Positions 1-8,508 are shown, numbered from the stretch's first letter. The stretch: DNA of 14,843 nt from CAZPAN01 sp964428485 (GCA_964428485.1 CAYRYP010000034.1:1-14843); one strand, 5' to 3'. A program made the numbers and translations. The notes: generated from the sequence alone by a model not told the origin.

Positions 1-6
1 CGGGAT

Positions 7-12
7 TATACT
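7..12 (+). promoter_or_regulatory. -10 box of the pyr operon promoter
   Basis: TATACT matches five of six bases of the sigma-70/sigma-A consensus TATAAT. It would place the transcription start near 18-21, directly before the 5' arm of the PyrR-binding hairpin, which is where pyr leaders usually begin. The -35 box would lie outside the window, so the call rests on the -10 hexamer and the position of the leader. Confidence 0.6.
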
Positions 13-24
13 GTGGTGCTAGGA

Positions 25-55
25 CCTTTAATTCGGTACAGAGAGACCGACAAGG
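25..55 (+). promoter_or_regulatory. PyrR-binding hairpin (anti-antiterminator) of the pyr leader
   Basis: The lower stem is CCTT (25-28) with AAGG (52-55). The upper stem is CGGT (34-37) with ACCG (46-49), closing a loop that contains CAGAGAG. The purine-rich internal bulge and the CAGAGAG loop match the known PyrR recognition element of Bacillus-type pyr mRNAs. By established mechanism, UMP-bound PyrR stabilises this hairpin and so prevents the antiterminator. The pairing is read directly from the sequence; PyrR binding is inferred from motif match and the adjacent pyrR gene. Confidence 0.85.
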
Positions 56-100
56 CTTCAACCAAGCTCCATAAACGCAACCTGGGTTCTGGCCTTTGTC
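49..100 (+). promoter_or_regulatory. Antiterminator of the pyr attenuator
   Basis: GACAAGGC (49-56) can pair with GCCTTTGTC (92-100) with one bulged T, and AACC (60-63) with GGTT (85-88). This uses the 3' arm of the PyrR hairpin and the 5' arm of the terminator. It is therefore exclusive with both, as expected for a three-state attenuator: low UMP leaves PyrR off, the antiterminator forms and transcription reads into pyrR. Confidence 0.75.
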
Positions 101-123
101 CACGAGACGAGGGCTTTTCTTTT
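92..123 (+). terminator. Intrinsic terminator of the pyr leader (attenuator)
   Basis: A 9-bp stem without bulges (two G-U pairs) joins 92-100 and 106-114 around the loop CACGA. It is followed at once by TTTTCTTTT (115-123). This is a classic Rho-independent terminator lying upstream of the first gene, so it is conditional rather than an end-of-operon signal. Confidence 0.85.
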
Positions 124-193
124 GCCCAGGTTCGTGGTCGGTCGATCTGCACGCTCGACATCCCCGTCTTCGGGGAACGCGAAAGGGGTGTGC

Positions 194-781
194 ATGAGGG
201 CAGCTGGCAACATCAAGTCGATCTGCATGGACGCAGACGAGATCTCGCGGTCGCTGACCAGGATGGCGCATCAGATCCTTGAGAAGAACAAGGGTGCTGA
301 AAACATCGCTCTGGTTGGAATCGTGACTAGGGGAGACGTACTCGCCAAGAGGCTGCGCGACAAGATCGAAGGAATCGAGGGTATCCAGGTTCCTCTCGGC
401 AAGCTCGACATCAGCTTCTACAGAGACGACTTCACCCACTTTTTAGCACCGGAGGTCTACTCGACCGACATCCCCTTCACCGTCGATGGGAAGGACATCA
501 TCCTAGTCGACGACATCCTGTTTACCGGCAGGACCATCCGTGCGGCCCTTGACGCACTCATGGACAACGGCCGGCCTGCGAGCGTCCAGCTTGCGGTTCT
601 TGTGGACCGCGGGCATCGCGAGCTGCCGATCAGGGCCGATTTCGTTGGAAAGAACGTTCCCTCGTCGAATGACGAGAACGTTCAGCTCTTCTTGGACGAG
701 GTCGATGGGAAGACCGAGGTCGATATTCTATCGGTGGATCCGGGCGAGCGCATAGGTGCCGCTCCGTTGGCAGGTGATTAG
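194..781 (+). CDS. pyrR: PyrR, bifunctional pyr operon regulator / uracil phosphoribosyltransferase
   Basis: PyrR senses UMP and binds pyr mRNA leaders to promote termination; many members also make UMP from uracil and PRPP. The 195-residue product is slightly longer than the usual ~180. Visible are the PRPP loop ILVDDILFTGRT (residues 103-114, Asp106-Asp107), the LTRMAH segment near the N-terminus, the TRGDVLAKRL segment, and the highly conserved AVLVDRGHRELPIRAD block. ATG 194 was chosen because an AAAGGGG ribosome-binding sequence sits just upstream and homologues begin near here. The frame remains open back to a TTG at 122, but that lies in the terminator U-tract and cannot be a sensible start. 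As first gene behind its own attenuator it should be autoregulated. Its stop is one base before the pyrB ATG. Confidence 0.95.
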   Translation: MRAAGNIKSICMDADEISRSLTRMAHQILEKNKGAENIALVGIVTRGDVLAKRLRDKIEGIEGIQVPLGKLDISFYRDDFTHFLAPEVYSTDIPFTVDGKDIILVDDILFTGRTIRAALDALMDNGRPASVQLAVLVDRGHRELPIRADFVGKNVPSSNDENVQLFLDEVDGKTEVDILSVDPGERIGAAPLAGD

Positions 782-782
782 C

Positions 783-1727
783 ATGCCCTTCAATCACGAG
801 CATCTTATCGACATCACCGAGTACTCCGCCGATGACATCATGACGATTCTCACGACGGCGAGGGGGTTCAAGCAGGTCAACGAGCGGAAGATCAAGAAGG
901 TCCCAACGCTTCGTGGATTTACGGTCGTGAACATGTTCAACGAGCCGTCCACGCGCACCCGCTCCTCCTTCGAGATAGCCGAGAAGCGCCTCTCGTGCGA
1001 CACGCTGAACTTCGGCGGTTCCTCAACCTCCACAGTAAAGGGCGAGAGTCTCACAGACACGATTAAGACACTGTGTTCCTACAAGATCGACATGGTCGTA
1101 GTGCGCGACCGCCATGCGGGGGTTCCCAGAAAGATCGCCGACACAGTTGGCGTGAAGGTCATCGACGCGGGTGATGGCAAGCACCAGCACCCGACCCAGG
1201 CCCTTCTCGATCTCTACTCCATCTGGGAGAGGTTGGGGCATCTAGATGGTCTTAAGGTCGGGGTAGTCGGGGACATTAGGCACTCCAGGGTGTGCGGCTC
1301 GCTCATACCCGCGCTCAAGATTATGGGCAGCGAGGTCACGGTCGTGGCACCTGCGACCCTTCTTCCGGCGAGGCCAGACGTTCTGGGCGTTGATCATGTC
1401 GCGAGCAACCTGGACGAGGCGCTCCCCGAGCTGGACGTGGTCTACATGCTCCGTATCCAGCAGGAGCGCATAGAGAACTCGCCGTTTCCAACTCTTCGCG
1501 AGTACAGCAACCTCTACGGGCTCAACCGAAAGCGCGATCGGCTTATGAAGCCCGATGCGATCGTATGCCATCCCGGTCCGATAAACCGCGGTGTCGAGCT
1601 CGATGACTACATGGCCGACCATCCCGCGCGCTCCGTGATACTCGACCAGGTCTATGCGGGGGTTCTCGTTAGGATGGCGGCACTTTACCTGCTGCTGGGA
1701 GGAGGCTCCGATGGCATTGATGCTTAA
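783..1727 (+). CDS. pyrB: Aspartate carbamoyltransferase catalytic subunit
   Basis: It joins carbamoyl phosphate to aspartate, the committed pyrimidine step. The 314-residue length is normal for the catalytic chain. Key signatures are the carbamoyl-phosphate motif NEPSTRTR (Ser56-Thr57-Arg58-Thr59), the mobile-loop KGES, HPTQALLDLYS (His136-Pro-Thr-Gln139) and HPGPINRGVE near the C-terminus. ATG 783 was preferred over an in-frame ATG at 756, because 756 lies inside pyrR and would add nine residues not expected in the family. A modest AGGTGA precedes the start and translation is probably coupled to pyrR. No regulatory pyrI is present in the operon, so the trimer may work alone or pair non-covalently with dihydroorotase, as described in some bacteria (inference). 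The 3' end overlaps pyrC by 17 nt. Confidence 0.96.
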   Translation: MPFNHEHLIDITEYSADDIMTILTTARGFKQVNERKIKKVPTLRGFTVVNMFNEPSTRTRSSFEIAEKRLSCDTLNFGGSSTSTVKGESLTDTIKTLCSYKIDMVVVRDRHAGVPRKIADTVGVKVIDAGDGKHQHPTQALLDLYSIWERLGHLDGLKVGVVGDIRHSRVCGSLIPALKIMGSEVTVVAPATLLPARPDVLGVDHVASNLDEALPELDVVYMLRIQQERIENSPFPTLREYSNLYGLNRKRDRLMKPDAIVCHPGPINRGVELDDYMADHPARSVILDQVYAGVLVRMAALYLLLGGGSDGIDA

Positions 1728-3003
1728 AAACGCCCGTCTGATCGACCCGCAGGTGGGCCTCGACGAGGTCGCCGACATGCTCATCCGCGACGGCCACATC
1801 GTGGAGATCGGGCACGGTCTCGATATGCCCAAGGGCATCGAGCGGGACCTATCCGGCAAGATTGCGCTTCCTGGTCTTGTGGACATTCACGTTCACCTGC
1901 GCGACCCAGGGCAGGAGTACAAGGAGGACATCGAGAGCGGGAGCAGAGCTGCGGCGCACGGGGGCATCACCGCCGTCTGCTGCATGCCCAACACCACTCC
2001 GGCGATCGACAACGCAGTTGGTGTGGAGTACGTAAAAAGAAAGGCCGAGGAGGTCGGGAAATGCCGCGTCCATGTCTGCGGCGCATGCACCGTTGGCAGG
2101 AAGGGTGAGTCGCTAACAGAGATGGGCGATATGGTGGCCCACGGTGCGGTGGCGTTTTCCGATGACGGCTCTGGCGTGCAGGACTCCGGCATGATGCGGC
2201 GCGTGATGGACTATCTCGTCCAGTTTGACAGGCCGGTCATGAGTCACTGCCAGGACAACGGCCTGGTTGGCGAGGGACAGGTGAACGAGGGGGTGGCCTC
2301 CACTAGACTCGGCCTTGCCGGTTGGCCCGCCGAGGGCGAGGAGCTTCAGATAATGCGCGATATCGCGCTAAGCCGTCTGACTGGGTGCCCGCTTCACATC
2401 CAGCACATCACCACCGCGCGCGGCCTCGACCTGGTGCGCGCCGCCAAGGAAGAGGGGCTTAAAGTCACCTGCGAGGTAACTCCGCATCACCTGCTTCTTA
2501 CCGAGGATGACATTAGGGACGACTACAACACCGCTTTCAAGGTCAACCCGCCGCTTCGCACCGAGGCGGACAGACTCGCTCTCATAGAGGGTCTGAAAGA
2601 TGGGACGATCGACGCTATCGTCACAGATCATGCTCCTCACGCCGTGTACGAAAAGGATCGCGAGTTCGAGCTCGCGCCGTTTGGTATGACAGGCATCGAG
2701 ACCTCTGTTGCGCTCGTTGCGGACAGGCTGGTGGGTGCGGGAATCATCGACTGGAACAGGGTCGTGGAACTCATGGCGGTTCGCCCCAGAGAGATCATCC
2801 ACGCCGAGAGGGTTGCTTTCGAGCCTGGGAGCGTGGCGGATATCACTGTGATAGACCCGGAGATGGAATGGACCGTTGAGGCCGATGGATTCGAGTCACG
2901 CTCGATCAACTCTGGCTTCATCGGATGGGAGATAAAGGGCCGCCCCACCGACACCTACGTCGGGGGCTATGCGACCATGGAGGACGGAAAGGTGGTCGAC
3001 TAA
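1711..3003 (+). CDS. pyrC: Dihydroorotase, class I zinc amidohydrolase
   Basis: It cyclises carbamoyl aspartate to dihydroorotate. The 430-residue length suits class I enzymes. The metal-binding HxH is DIHVHLRDPG with His60 and His62. Further ligands or active-site residues are His179 (SHCQD), His232 (IQHITT) and catalytic Asp306 in DAIVTDHAPH, with substrate-contacting FKVNPPLR before it. The start is ATG 1711, preceded by a strong GGGAGGAGG (1697-1705) at 5-nt spacing. An upstream in-frame ATG at 1654 and one at 1720 have worse spacing. The gene begins inside the pyrB 3' end, which points to translational coupling and roughly equal expression of these two partners. A stop codon is followed directly by the carA GTG. 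Confidence 0.96.
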   Translation: MALMLKNARLIDPQVGLDEVADMLIRDGHIVEIGHGLDMPKGIERDLSGKIALPGLVDIHVHLRDPGQEYKEDIESGSRAAAHGGITAVCCMPNTTPAIDNAVGVEYVKRKAEEVGKCRVHVCGACTVGRKGESLTEMGDMVAHGAVAFSDDGSGVQDSGMMRRVMDYLVQFDRPVMSHCQDNGLVGEGQVNEGVASTRLGLAGWPAEGEELQIMRDIALSRLTGCPLHIQHITTARGLDLVRAAKEEGLKVTCEVTPHHLLLTEDDIRDDYNTAFKVNPPLRTEADRLALIEGLKDGTIDAIVTDHAPHAVYEKDREFELAPFGMTGIETSVALVADRLVGAGIIDWNRVVELMAVRPREIIHAERVAFEPGSVADITVIDPEMEWTVEADGFESRSINSGFIGWEIKGRPTDTYVGGYATMEDGKVVD

Positions 3004-4308
3004 GTGCCAGCTAATTCAATGACGATAAGGACCAGCACGGAGCCCGCGATCCTGGTACTCGAAGACGGCACGGTGTTTCATGGCAAGATGTGCGGCGCCT
3101 CTGGGGAGACCTGCGGAGAGGTGTGCTTCAACACAACGATGGTGGGTTACCAGGAGGTTATCTCCGATCCGTCCTATGCGGGACAGATCGTGACGATGAC
3201 CTATCCCCACATCGGCAACTACGGCACCAACCGCGCCGACATGCAGTCGAGCGGGATGGCGTTGCGCGGTCTCGTGGTGAAATCGATGTGCTACGAGCCC
3301 TCGAACTTTCGCAGCGAGATGCCGCTACCCGATCTTCTTGTTGAGGAGGGGGTTGTGGCCATCGAGTGCGTCGACACCCGCAAGCTCACCCGCCACATAA
3401 GGGACAACGGAGCGATGAGGGGGATTATCTCCACGGACGACTTTGACGTTGACTCCCTGCTCGCGAAGGTTCGTGCCTCCGAGCCCATTGTTGATGTGAA
3501 CCTCGCCAGAACTGTCAGCACCGATGAGAGCTACAGGTTCGCAGACGACAGTTCGAGCTACTCGTTTGCCAAGGATCCCTCGCCGGCGCCTACTCACAGA
3601 GTCGCGGCTATCGACTGCGGGATCAAGCGCGGCATACTCCGCGGTCTTGCTCAGGCGGGCTGCGATGTTACGGTGCTGCCGTGGGACGCCTCCGCATCCG
3701 AGATCGAGGATGGGGGATACGACGGCGTGTTCTTCTCCAACGGGCCGGGCGACCCGCAGCCTGTGGACAAGACGATCGAGCTGGCCCAGGCCCTACTCGG
3801 AAAGATTCCGGTCTTTGGAATCTGCCTTGGAAACCAGATGCTATCTCTAGCCGCCGGCGCCAATATCGTGAAGCTGAAGTTCGGCCACCATGGAGGCAAT
3901 CAGCCGGTCATGAACCTGCGTACCGGCAGGGTGGAGATCACCAGTCAGAATCACGGCTTTGCCGCGGATTTCCCCTCCTTCGGGCCGATCATCCCGGAGC
4001 TTTCGGGAGGGTTCTCCGAGCATGAGACGGATCTCCGTGCGTGGAGCGAGCGTTGCGTGGCTCCCGTGGTTCGAAACGAGCGTTATGGCCGCATCCAGCT
4101 CACACACGTCAACCTCAACGATGGGACGATGGAAGGCATGGCCTTCCTCGACATACCGGCGTTCTCGGTGCAGTACCATCCGGAGGCAAGCCCCGGGCCA
4201 ACTGATGCAGCCTATCTTTTCGAGGCGTTCTCCCGTCTGATGGACGGACGCGAGGACTATCTCGACATCGACATCGCCGCCAACAGGCTTTCCGGTTGGC
4301 ACTCGTAG
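3004..4308 (+). CDS. carA: Carbamoyl-phosphate synthase small (glutaminase) subunit
   Basis: It releases ammonia from glutamine and passes it to CarB. The N-terminal CPSase small domain carries FNTTMVGYQEV and IGNYGTN. The C-terminal class I glutamine amidotransferase domain has the nucleophile elbow FGICLGNQ (Cys274) and the triad partners in YHPEASPGP (His392, Glu394). The start is GTG 3004, abutting the pyrC stop, with GAAAGGTGG about 8 nt upstream; ATG 3019 has no ribosome-binding sequence. At 434 residues it is clearly longer than the usual 360-380. Much of the excess lies between the conserved SQNHGF (ending near 318) and LTHVNLNDGT (from 366), where about 46 residues replace roughly 15 in typical CarA. 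The reading frame is intact, so this is an insertion and not a frameshift. Confidence 0.95.
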   Translation: MPANSMTIRTSTEPAILVLEDGTVFHGKMCGASGETCGEVCFNTTMVGYQEVISDPSYAGQIVTMTYPHIGNYGTNRADMQSSGMALRGLVVKSMCYEPSNFRSEMPLPDLLVEEGVVAIECVDTRKLTRHIRDNGAMRGIISTDDFDVDSLLAKVRASEPIVDVNLARTVSTDESYRFADDSSSYSFAKDPSPAPTHRVAAIDCGIKRGILRGLAQAGCDVTVLPWDASASEIEDGGYDGVFFSNGPGDPQPVDKTIELAQALLGKIPVFGICLGNQMLSLAAGANIVKLKFGHHGGNQPVMNLRTGRVEITSQNHGFAADFPSFGPIIPELSGGFSEHETDLRAWSERCVAPVVRNERYGRIQLTHVNLNDGTMEGMAFLDIPAFSVQYHPEASPGPTDAAYLFEAFSRLMDGREDYLDIDIAANRLSGWHS

Positions 4309-4318
4309 GAGAGACGGG

Positions 4319-4348
4319 ATGGCTAATCGGCGCCGGACAGACGTCTGA
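4319..4348 (+). other. Nine-codon mini-ORF between carA and carB
   Basis: ATG 4319 is preceded by GGAGAG (4308-4313) at good spacing and reads MANRRRTDV before TGA 4346. CarB begins (M)PRRTDI, so five residues (RRTD then V or I) recur with different codons. It may be a coupling peptide, the remnant of an older carB start, or chance. The 79-nt gap that holds it also has the perfect palindrome CAGACGTCTG (4338-4347). No function can be assigned. Confidence 0.25.
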
Positions 4349-4387
4349 CGACGGTGCTGCGAACTTGGAAGAGGGAAGGAGGCTGCG

Positions 4388-7300
4388 GTGCCCCGCAGAA
4401 CCGATATAAATAGGATCCTGGTGATCGGATCCGGACCGATAACGATCGGGCAGGCCTGCGAGTTTGACTACTCGGGAACGCAGGCATGCAAGGTGCTCAT
4501 GGAGGACGGGTTCGAGGTCGTGCTAGTCAACTCAAACCCTGCCACAATCATGACCGATCCGGCCATGGCGACGCGCACCTACGTAGAGCCGATAACGGCG
4601 GAGACGGTTGAGAAGATCATCGAGAGAGAGCGACCTGACGCGCTGCTGCCGACTCTTGGTGGCCAGACCGCGCTCAACTGCGCGGTGGAGCTGGCTAGGT
4701 CTGGTGTGCTCGAGAAGTACGGCGTAGAGATGATAGGGTGTGATCTCGCAGCCATCGAGAGGGGCGAGGATCGCAAGGAGTTTGCCAACGCGATGGCCGA
4801 GATCGGACTGGAGTGCGCGCGCAGCGGGTACGCTTATACGGTCGACGACGCGCTCGCGCTCTCCGAGAAGCTGGGGTTCCCGCTGGTGTTGCGCCCGTCT
4901 TATACGCTCGGCGGAGCCGGTGGCGGAATAGCCTACAACCGCCAGGAGCTCATCGACATCGTCAGGCAGGGGCTCGACCTCTCGCCTGCGGGCGAGGTTC
5001 TCGTCGAGGAGTCCATCATCGGATGGAAAGAGTACGAGATGGAGGTCATGCGCGACCGCGCAGGCAACGCCATCATCATCTGCTCCATCGAGAACTTCGA
5101 CGCGATGGGTGTTCACACCGGCGACTCGATCACCGTGGCGCCCTCTCAAACGATGACCGACATCGAGTACCAGCGCATGCGCGTGGCATCGCTTGCGATT
5201 CTCGAGAAGATCGGGGTGGAGACCGGCGGCTCTAACGTGCAGTTTGCCGTCAACCCCCGCGACGGCCGCATGATCGTGATCGAGATGAATCCGAGGGTCT
5301 CGCGCTCTTCGGCTCTTGCGTCGAAGGCTACGGGCTTCCCGATCGCTAAGGCCGCCGCGAAGCTCGCGGTGGGCTACTCCCTCGACGAGATCACCAACGA
5401 CATCACCAATGCGACGCCGGCGTGCTTCGAGCCTACTATCGACTACGTGGTCGTTAAGGTTCCGCGCTTTGCATTCGAGAAATTCAAGGGAACCGACGAG
5501 ACCCTCACCACCCGTATGAAGGCGGTGGGGGAGGTTATGGCCATAGGGCGCACCTTTGAGGAGGCCCTCGGAAAGGCGATGCGCTCGCTCGAGAACGGGC
5601 GCGACGGCCTTGGCTGCGACGGCAAGGACGACTTTGACGAGGAGAGCTTCGAGACCATGCTCGTCAAGCCCACCGAGCACAGGATCTACTACATGATCGA
5701 GGCCCTCAGACGCGGGATGTCGGTAGACGAGATCTCCTCGCAGACCAGCATCGACCCCTGGTTTGTCTCTAGGCTCGCCCATATCGTTGCGGTGGAGAAG
5801 ATGGTCGCCAGCCACAAACTCGACGGGCTGTCCGCAGACGATATGCGCATTGCCAAGCAGACCGGTCTCTCCGACAGGCAGATCGCGTTTCTCACGGGGG
5901 AGTACGATTCCGCCAACACGGGTTCGGCTGTCGTGGCTGCTGCCGAGGCCAGGGTGCGTGCTCGCCGCGAAGCTCTCGGGGTGCTGCCGACTTTCAAGAC
6001 GGTCGATACCTGCGGGGCGGAGTTCGAGTCGATCACCAACTACTACTACAAGACCTATGAGGACGAGGGCGAGGTCCGCCCCTGCAGCAAGCCCAAGGCT
6101 ATGATCCTCGGCGCTGGGCCGAACAGGATTGGCCAGGGGATCGAGTTCGACTACTGCTGTGTGCACGCCAGCTACGCTCTTGAGGAGATGGGTTACGAGA
6201 CCATCATGGTCAACTCCAATCCTGAAACGGTCTCCACCGACTACGACACGTCAGACCGGCTCTACTTCGAGCCGCTGACCTTCGAGGATGTCATGGACAT
6301 CGTCGAGGCCGAAAGACCCGATGGTGTGGTAGTTACGCTCGGTGGGCAGACCCCGCTCAAGCTGGCGCGTGCGCTTGAGGACGCAGGTATCGAGATCCTG
6401 GGCACCAAGCCCGATTCGATCGATCTCGCTGAGGACCGCGAGCGCTTCTCCGAGCTGCTCGACCAGATGGGCATCGACTACCCGCCCGCCGGGATCGCGA
6501 GTTCCTTCGACGAGGCGGTGGAGGTTGCGCACAGGATCGGATTTCCGCTGCTGGTGCGCCCGAGCTACGTGCTAGGGGGCCGCGGCATGATGATCGCTTA
6601 TGACGCCGAGTCGCTCAAGCGCTACATGGCGCAGGCTGTGCGTGTCTCTCCCGATATGCCGATATATCTCGACAAGTTCCTCGAAAGCGCGGTGGAGCTC
6701 GATGTCGACGCGCTCTGCGATGGCGAGCAGGTCTACGTGGGCGGGATCATGGAGCACATCGAGGAGGCTGGGATCCACTCCGGCGACTCCGCTTGTTGCA
6801 CGCCGCCCTTCTCCGTCTCTGGGGAGATCTATGAGAGGTTGCGCGAGATCACCAAGCGCCTGGGTATGGCGCTGGGGGTTCGCGGTCTCATGAACATACA
6901 GTTTGCCGTCAAGGACTCCACGATCTACGTGATCGAGGTGAACCCGCGCGCGTCCCGCACCGTCCCGTTTGTCTCTAAAGCAACCGGGGTCCCGCTCGCA
7001 AAGTGCGCTGCGATGATAATGACCGGCCGCACGATCGAGAGCCTGGAGCTTCCTCCGGACGACCGTGAGATCAACCACTTCTCGGTCAAAGAGGCCGTCA
7101 TGCCGTTCGGCCGCTTCCCAGGCGCCGACTTCGTGCTCGGGCCTGAGATGAAGTCCACCGGTGAGGTCATGGGGATTGCGCGCGACTTCCCTGCGGCCTA
7201 TGCGAAGACCGCTCTTGCAATCGACTACTCCCTGCCCACCTCGGGTCGCGCTTTCGTCTCGGTCTGCGACCGCGACAAGCGTGCGATCATCACGATTGCC

Positions 7301-7690
7301 CACGACCTCGCCAAGATCGGGTTCGAGATTGTGTGCACCTCTGGAACCGCGCAGTCGCTGAGGGCGAGCGGGATTCCCGTGACAGTCATCAACAAGTACC
7401 ACGAGGCTAGACCAAATATCGGAGACGCCCTCGCCAATGGGGAGATCGACCTGATCATCAACACCCCGTTTGGACAGAGGACCCGCTCGGATGGCTACCT
7501 GTTGCGCGCCGATGCTGTCCGCTACTCCATCTGCTACGTCACCACCATCTCCGCCGCCCAGGCGCTGGTCAACGCGATCGAGGCGGTTCAGGAGAGCGGC
7601 TTTGCCGATGGCAGGATGGAGCCGATCTGCCTGCAGGATCTCGACAGGTACGACCTCGGTGACATCCCAACCGGGGGAGGGCAGCGGTAA
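4388..7690 (+). CDS. carB: Carbamoyl-phosphate synthase large subunit
   Basis: It makes carbamoyl phosphate from bicarbonate, ammonia and two ATP. The 1100-residue length is full for the family. The order is: first ATP-grasp synthetase half (residues 1 to ~400, with VIGSGPITIGQACEFDYSG and LRPSYTLGGAGGG), oligomerisation domain (~400-555), second ATP-grasp half (~570-940, with LGAGPNRIGQGIEFDYCC and VRPSYVLGGRGM), and a C-terminal MGS-like allosteric domain (~950-1100, with INTPFG), where UMP inhibits in known enzymes. The start is GTG 4388 with AAGGAGG (4376-4382) 5 nt before it, giving the family-typical MPRRTDINRI. Its TAA shares its last base with the pyrK ATG (TAATG). The large antisense reading frames under this gene are codon-bias shadows. 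Confidence 0.97.
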   Translation: MPRRTDINRILVIGSGPITIGQACEFDYSGTQACKVLMEDGFEVVLVNSNPATIMTDPAMATRTYVEPITAETVEKIIERERPDALLPTLGGQTALNCAVELARSGVLEKYGVEMIGCDLAAIERGEDRKEFANAMAEIGLECARSGYAYTVDDALALSEKLGFPLVLRPSYTLGGAGGGIAYNRQELIDIVRQGLDLSPAGEVLVEESIIGWKEYEMEVMRDRAGNAIIICSIENFDAMGVHTGDSITVAPSQTMTDIEYQRMRVASLAILEKIGVETGGSNVQFAVNPRDGRMIVIEMNPRVSRSSALASKATGFPIAKAAAKLAVGYSLDEITNDITNATPACFEPTIDYVVVKVPRFAFEKFKGTDETLTTRMKAVGEVMAIGRTFEEALGKAMRSLENGRDGLGCDGKDDFDEESFETMLVKPTEHRIYYMIEALRRGMSVDEISSQTSIDPWFVSRLAHIVAVEKMVASHKLDGLSADDMRIAKQTGLSDRQIAFLTGEYDSANTGSAVVAAAEARVRARREALGVLPTFKTVDTCGAEFESITNYYYKTYEDEGEVRPCSKPKAMILGAGPNRIGQGIEFDYCCVHASYALEEMGYETIMVNSNPETVSTDYDTSDRLYFEPLTFEDVMDIVEAERPDGVVVTLGGQTPLKLARALEDAGIEILGTKPDSIDLAEDRERFSELLDQMGIDYPPAGIASSFDEAVEVAHRIGFPLLVRPSYVLGGRGMMIAYDAESLKRYMAQAVRVSPDMPIYLDKFLESAVELDVDALCDGEQVYVGGIMEHIEEAGIHSGDSACCTPPFSVSGEIYERLREITKRLGMALGVRGLMNIQFAVKDSTIYVIEVNPRASRTVPFVSKATGVPLAKCAAMIMTGRTIESLELPPDDREINHFSVKEAVMPFGRFPGADFVLGPEMKSTGEVMGIARDFPAAYAKTALAIDYSLPTSGRAFVSVCDRDKRAIITIAHDLAKIGFEIVCTSGTAQSLRASGIPVTVINKYHEARPNIGDALANGEIDLIINTPFGQRTRSDGYLLRADAVRYSICYVTTISAAQALVNAIEAVQESGFADGRMEPICLQDLDRYDLGDIPTGGGQR

Positions 7691-8508
7691 TGACTGTATG
7701 CCGGGATGTCTACGAGCGTGAGCCGCTCGTAGACGAGCTCGTGACGTTGGTTTCAAATGAGGAGGTGGCCCCGCAGCTATGGTTGGCGGATTTCCTGGCA
7801 CCCAGGATAGCCTCCACCGTGCGCCCGGGACAGTTCGTGCACGTCCGCATTCCCGACTTCGAGGGGCACGTGCTGCGCAGGCCGTTTTCGGTTGGCGCCT
7901 GGAGCAGGGGCGAGGGTAGGATCTCCATCCTCTACCAGACCGTCGGCGAGGGCACGAGAAAGCTCTCTGAGGCCTCTGCCGACACCGTTACCAATATGAT
8001 CGGCCCGATAGGCAGGGGTTGGAATCCCCCGCAGGGGATAAAAAAGGCGCTGCTGATATGCGGCGGTGTGGGGGTTGCACCGCTGATGATGCTCGCACGC
8101 GAACTGGCCGCCACTGGCACGGAGACGATCTGTTTGTTGGGCGCTACCACGGCCGATCGGCTCGTTGGGGTCAACGGATTGGCGGCCGCCGGGGTCGATG
8201 TGCGTACAGCCACTGACGACGGAACGGATGGACATCACGGCTTTTGCACTGATCTCATCGAGGAGAACGCCGAGGGCGTAGACTACATCGCGGTGTGCGG
8301 GCCGGGACCTATGGAGGCTGCCGCGGCTAGGGAGATCGAGGCGCTTAGGGGAGTTCTTTCGCCCGACGTCGTCTGCGAGGTCTCTATGGAGCGCAGGATG
8401 GCCTGCGGTGTCGGGGCCTGTCTGTCGTGTGTTGTGGAGACCGTCGCCGGTCGCAAACGCGCATGCGTGGATGGCCCTGTCTTCGAGATGTCGGAGGTGA
8501 TCTGGTAA
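7690..8508 (+). CDS. pyrK: Dihydroorotate dehydrogenase B, electron transfer subunit
   Basis: PyrK carries electrons from the PyrD flavin through a [2Fe-2S] cluster and FAD to NAD+. The 272-residue protein shows the FAD-binding RRPFSVG (residues ~62-68), the nucleotide-binding GGVGVAPLM (from ~124), and four C-terminal cysteines at 239, 244, 247 and 259. The pattern CX4CX2CX11C is the ferredoxin-reductase-type cluster known from PyrK. The start is ATG 7690, sharing one base with the carB stop, so re-initiation is likely. It partners with the next gene as an alpha2beta2 complex in known homologues. Its presence means orotate formation is NAD-linked and independent of quinones, which suits an anaerobe. 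Confidence 0.95.
   Translation: MTVCRDVYEREPLVDELVTLVSNEEVAPQLWLADFLAPRIASTVRPGQFVHVRIPDFEGHVLRRPFSVGAWSRGEGRISILYQTVGEGTRKLSEASADTVTNMIGPIGRGWNPPQGIKKALLICGGVGVAPLMMLARELAATGTETICLLGATTADRLVGVNGLAAAGVDVRTATDDGTDGHHGFCTDLIEENAEGVDYIAVCGPGPMEAAAAREIEALRGVLSPDVVCEVSMERRMACGVGACLSCVVETVAGRKRACVDGPVFEMSEVIW

Noticed and set aside
162..175. CCCCG-TCTT-CGGGG hairpin just before the pyrR ribosome-binding site
   Set aside because: It is a real short stem, but with no U-tract and no link to the attenuator it may only keep the leader open; too little to call a regulatory element.
122..193. Extended PyrR start at TTG 122
   Set aside because: It would begin in the terminator U-tract and add 24 residues unlike any PyrR N-terminus; ATG 194 has a clear ribosome-binding sequence.
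4532..6166. Long antisense reading frame (544 codons) under carB
   Set aside because: It lies opposite a perfectly conserved carB, is arginine- and histidine-rich with no recognisable domain, and is the expected shadow of GC-rich third positions. The same holds for 6572-7801 and 8991-10304.
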